This document shows positions 61,734 to 64,000 of a stretch of DNA of 64,000 bases, piece after piece. Both the position numbers and the translations under genes were made by a program. The first letter of the stretch is position 1, and each line of letters opens with the position of its first letter. The notes below the pieces were generated by a model. It worked only from the letters and a program-made list of their open reading frames with translations. It was not told the DNA's origin and searched no databases. The stretch comes from Cedecea neteri (GTDB taxonomy: Bacteria > Pseudomonadota > Gammaproteobacteria > Enterobacterales > Enterobacteriaceae): contig NZ_CP009451.1 of assembly GCF_000757825.1 (NCBI RefSeq), positions 2,108,001 through 2,172,000 on the forward strand, given 5' to 3'.

Positions 61734-63041
61734 TCAGGCTGTTTTATTAGCCATAATGTCAATAATCTGGCGGTCGGTTGCCTGCATTGACCGGCTTGCC
61801 AGAGCACAAAGATTACTGATGGATTTTTCAATATCCTGATCCACGATCCCTTCGTTACCCGTGACCGCCGTATTATCCAGAGCCATCAGAACGGCTTTCC
61901 ATGCAGAAGAAACGCTGGTTGAAACCTTCATCGCGCAGCTATTGGAAGCGCCATCGCAAATCATGCCGCTGACGTCCCCAATCATCGAGCTAATCGCCAT
62001 CGTCATACTCCGGTAGCTTCCGTCAATCAGCCACAACATGCCCGCCGCCGCCCCCATTGCGGCCGTCGTCGCCGCGCAAAGTGCTGATAAAGTTGGCAGC
62101 TGATGGTGAATGTAAATAGCCGTCAAATGCGACAGAATAAGCGCCCGGGTTAGCTGCTCCTCACTGCTTCTAAGGTGTTCAGCCACCACCACAACCGGCA
62201 TCGTGGCCGCAATTCCCTGGTTACCCGACCCAGAGTTACTCATTGCCGGCAAACAGGCGCCGCCCATACGGGCATCCGAGGCGGCAGACGTTCGGATGAT
62301 AATATCCGTGAACAGATCTTTCGCCAGCAGCCCCCGCGCTCTCTGGCGCTGCAAAGTTGCACCGATGTGAAGACCATACGGGGCCCGCAGTCCTTCATGG
62401 GAAAGGGCGTTATTCAGCAAGGCCGCATCCCGAATAAAACCGATGCTCTCGACGGGGACATTCCCGGCAAACTCAACAATTTGCGACAGCGTAAATTTGG
62501 CCAGATCGCAGCAGGATTCAGCATCATCAGTTCGGGGTTCATGGCTGCGGTCAAACAGCACTTTTCCCTGTTTCTCAACGCGAACCACCCTGCTATGCCC
62601 ACCAGCAATGGTGACGGTAGCAAACGCATTAGCCGTAAAAACCGTGGCGCTGGCGTAGAGGATTTCGTCGCAAGGCTCACAAATCGAGACGGAGACTCGC
62701 CCGTTCGCCAACAGCAGCTTACCGGCGGCAATAGACGCGACCGAAGCGCTTTTCAACACTTCAAGCCCGGCCTGCGGATTGCCCCCCAAGGCACCAACTG
62801 CGGCTGCAATCGGCAACCCAACCATACCGGTTCCGGGTACCGTCACCCCCATCCCATTTTTCATCAGATTGGGGGAGACCTTCGCCACAATACGCTCCAC
62901 GTTGCCCTCCAGGTGCGAAGCCGCCAGGGCGCTGGCCAGCGCCAGCGAAATGGGTTCAGTGCAGCCTACCGCAGGCCTCACATTTTGTTTTACCGCCCGG
63001 ATTAATTCGGCCCACGCCGGGTTTAATTCTGGATTTAACAT
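61734..63041 (-). CDS. cyuA: CyuA, L-cysteine desulfidase (YhaM/DlsT)
   Basis: Breaks L-cysteine to pyruvate, ammonia and hydrogen sulfide under anaerobic conditions with a [4Fe-4S] cluster. The 435 residues (E. coli 436) belong to the UPF0597/serine-dehydratase-alpha-like family; [11 protein letters not shown] near the N-terminus, [11 protein letters not shown], and [22 protein letters not shown] carry the likely cluster cysteines. It is 34 bp downstream of cyuP. In E. coli the pair is activated by CyuR (DecR), which is not in this window. Confidence 0.95.
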   Translation of the reverse strand: MLNPELNPAWAELIRAVKQNVRPAVGCTEPISLALASALAASHLEGNVERIVAKVSPNLMKNGMGVTVPGTGMVGLPIAAAVGALGGNPQAGLEVLKSASVASIAAGKLLLANGRVSVSICEPCDEILYASATVFTANAFATVTIAGGHSRVVRVEKQGKVLFDRSHEPRTDDAESCCDLAKFTLSQIVEFAGNVPVESIGFIRDAALLNNALSHEGLRAPYGLHIGATLQRQRARGLLAKDLFTDIIIRTSAASDARMGGACLPAMSNSGSGNQGIAATMPVVVVAEHLRSSEEQLTRALILSHLTAIYIHHQLPTLSALCAATTAAMGAAAGMLWLIDGSYRSMTMAISSMIGDVSGMICDGASNSCAMKVSTSVSSAWKAVLMALDNTAVTGNEGIVDQDIEKSISNLCALASRSMQATDRQIIDIMANKTA

Positions 63042-63075
63042 ATTTATACCTTAAGTCCTTACTGCAACCAGGCCA

Positions 63076-64000
63076 TCAGGAGAACGCCAGGAAAGGAGAA
63101 ACACAAAGCAATAGCCCGGTAATAATAATAATAATCAGAGATACCCCTTTATATTTATGCAGCGCCGGGACTTTATAAACCAGCCATGCAGGGATCAAAC
63201 ACCCGACCATGCCAAATATTGGGCTACATATTGAGGTAAAACTTAACACGGGTGCATTCAGAACAATCGCACTCCAGGAAAGCAAAATTGCAAAGATCAT
63301 AATGCCGTATTGCACCAGTCGCTCATTAATTTTCTCAGCGGCAATTTTACGGCGTAATATATTAATCACGATACCCTGCGTTGCTTCACGAAACCCGAGA
63401 TAAACCCCAAAGAATGCGGTCATTACCGCAAAAATATTTAATATAACGCCGACGACAGTAACCCATGAACCAGACCCGCCATTAATAAACTGGGCGGCAA
63501 TCGCTAATGCTGAAATATTTTGTTCATAGGCTTTTACCGCTTCATCGTGCCCCATCGCCAAAGTAAACGACACCGCATAGAAAAATACCGTGACAAACAA
63601 AATCCCAAAGGCAATATTCATCGCTCGTAATGCTTTATGGCGAGCGACCTCACGAGATTTTTCTCGCGATCTGTACGAGATAACCATCGGGCTCAGCGTC
63701 TGAATAAACAGAATAGAAGTCAGGGTAAAGGGCAGCGTGATGATGGCATTCTTGATAAGCAACCCCAGCGGAGGCAACGAACCCGCGTTATAGAGATGCC
63801 AAAGGCCAATCATTGATACACCCAGCGCCGCCACAACCAGAAGTTTAGTCATCACCATCAAGCTGGAAACTTTAAACAGCAGCCGCTCACCGCGTGAAGA
63901 TATCGCCACCAGCACGCAAATCAGTATCAGGCCATAAAATGGGTTATCTGAAAGTAACTCGTCCGTTACGCCAAAGGTATGCAGATAAGAAGCGCTGTCA
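63076..64000 (-). CDS. cyuP: CyuP, cysteine/serine-type amino-acid transporter (YhaO), 5' end outside the window
   Basis: Inner-membrane permease of the hydroxy/aromatic amino-acid transporter family; the E. coli gene cyuP imports cysteine for CyuA. About 308 C-terminal codons are present and the frame stays open to the window edge. At least seven hydrophobic segments are visible, and LSPMVISYRSREKSREVARHKALR includes the family's conserved cytoplasmic loop. Upstream of cyuA in one operon. Confidence 0.9.
   Translation of the reverse strand, partial: DSASYLHTFGVTDELLSDNPFYGLILICVLVAISSRGERLLFKVSSLMVMTKLLVVAALGVSMIGLWHLYNAGSLPPLGLLIKNAIITLPFTLTSILFIQTLSPMVISYRSREKSREVARHKALRAMNIAFGILFVTVFFYAVSFTLAMGHDEAVKAYEQNISALAIAAQFINGGSGSWVTVVGVILNIFAVMTAFFGVYLGFREATQGIVINILRRKIAAEKINERLVQYGIMIFAILLSWSAIVLNAPVLSFTSICSPIFGMVGCLIPAWLVYKVPALHKYKGVSLIIIIITGLLLCVSPFLAFS

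Overview
The window is chromosomal DNA from a member of the Enterobacteriaceae. Nearly every gene matches an Escherichia coli K-12 gene in product, length and order, following the 94-96 min part of the E. coli map (ppa back through the ytf genes, rpsF-rplI, ula, rlmB-rnr-nsrR, purA, the hfl/hfq/miaA/mutL cluster, queG, glyVXY, orn, rsgA, psd, mscM). Sequence differences and several local insertions show it is another genus. The genus cannot be fixed from sequence alone. I see no phage, insertion sequence, integron or CRISPR array.

Layout. 1-1724: the start of a chemoreceptor gene, ppa, and the chpS-chpB toxin-antitoxin pair. 1946-8653: ytfP, tamB, tamA (frameshifted) and msrA. 8848-20143: paeA, ytfK, ytfJ, cysQ, cpdB, ytfH/qorB, an AraC-type regulator, ytfF, a second chemoreceptor, and ytfE. 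The AraC gene and the chemoreceptor are additions to the E. coli order. 20216-25693: cycA, fklB, ytfB, the rpsF-priB-rpsR-rplI ribosomal operon, and yjfY. 25776-32471: the complete ascorbate regulon (ulaABCDEF, ulaG, ulaR). 32474-36631: yjfP, bsmA (frameshifted), yjfN, aidB, rlmB. 36811-41498: rnr, nsrR, purA, yjeT. 41561-51821: hflC, hflK, hflX, hfq, miaA, mutL, amiB, tsaE, nnr, all leftward. 51820-54262: queG, a datA-like DnaA-binding locus, three tandem tRNA-Gly genes, and orn. 54376-59953: rsgA, psd, mscM. 59999-64000: yhaJ, yhaK, cyuA and cyuP, a block that lies near 70 min in E. coli, so a rearrangement junction sits at about 59,960-60,000.

Regulatory links visible in the DNA: the NO sensor gene nsrR (39.7 kb) and an NsrR palindrome in front of ytfE (19.4 kb); sigma-28 promoters in front of both chemoreceptors; a pair of near-identical operator-like repeats between the divergent ulaA and ulaG; a palindrome in front of chpS; and DnaA boxes around an IHF site next to the glyVXY operon.

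The points most worth a second look are the datA-like locus, two frameshifts with clear molecular causes (an extra G in a G run in tamA, and a 10-bp tandem duplication in bsmA), the synteny junction after mscM, and several unexplained repeats (14-bp tandem repeats and a 9-bp inverted repeat at the AraC gene, duplicated terminators between ytfB and rplI, and a palindromic element between rnr and rlmB). I did not find convincing evidence of a wholly new multi-gene system.
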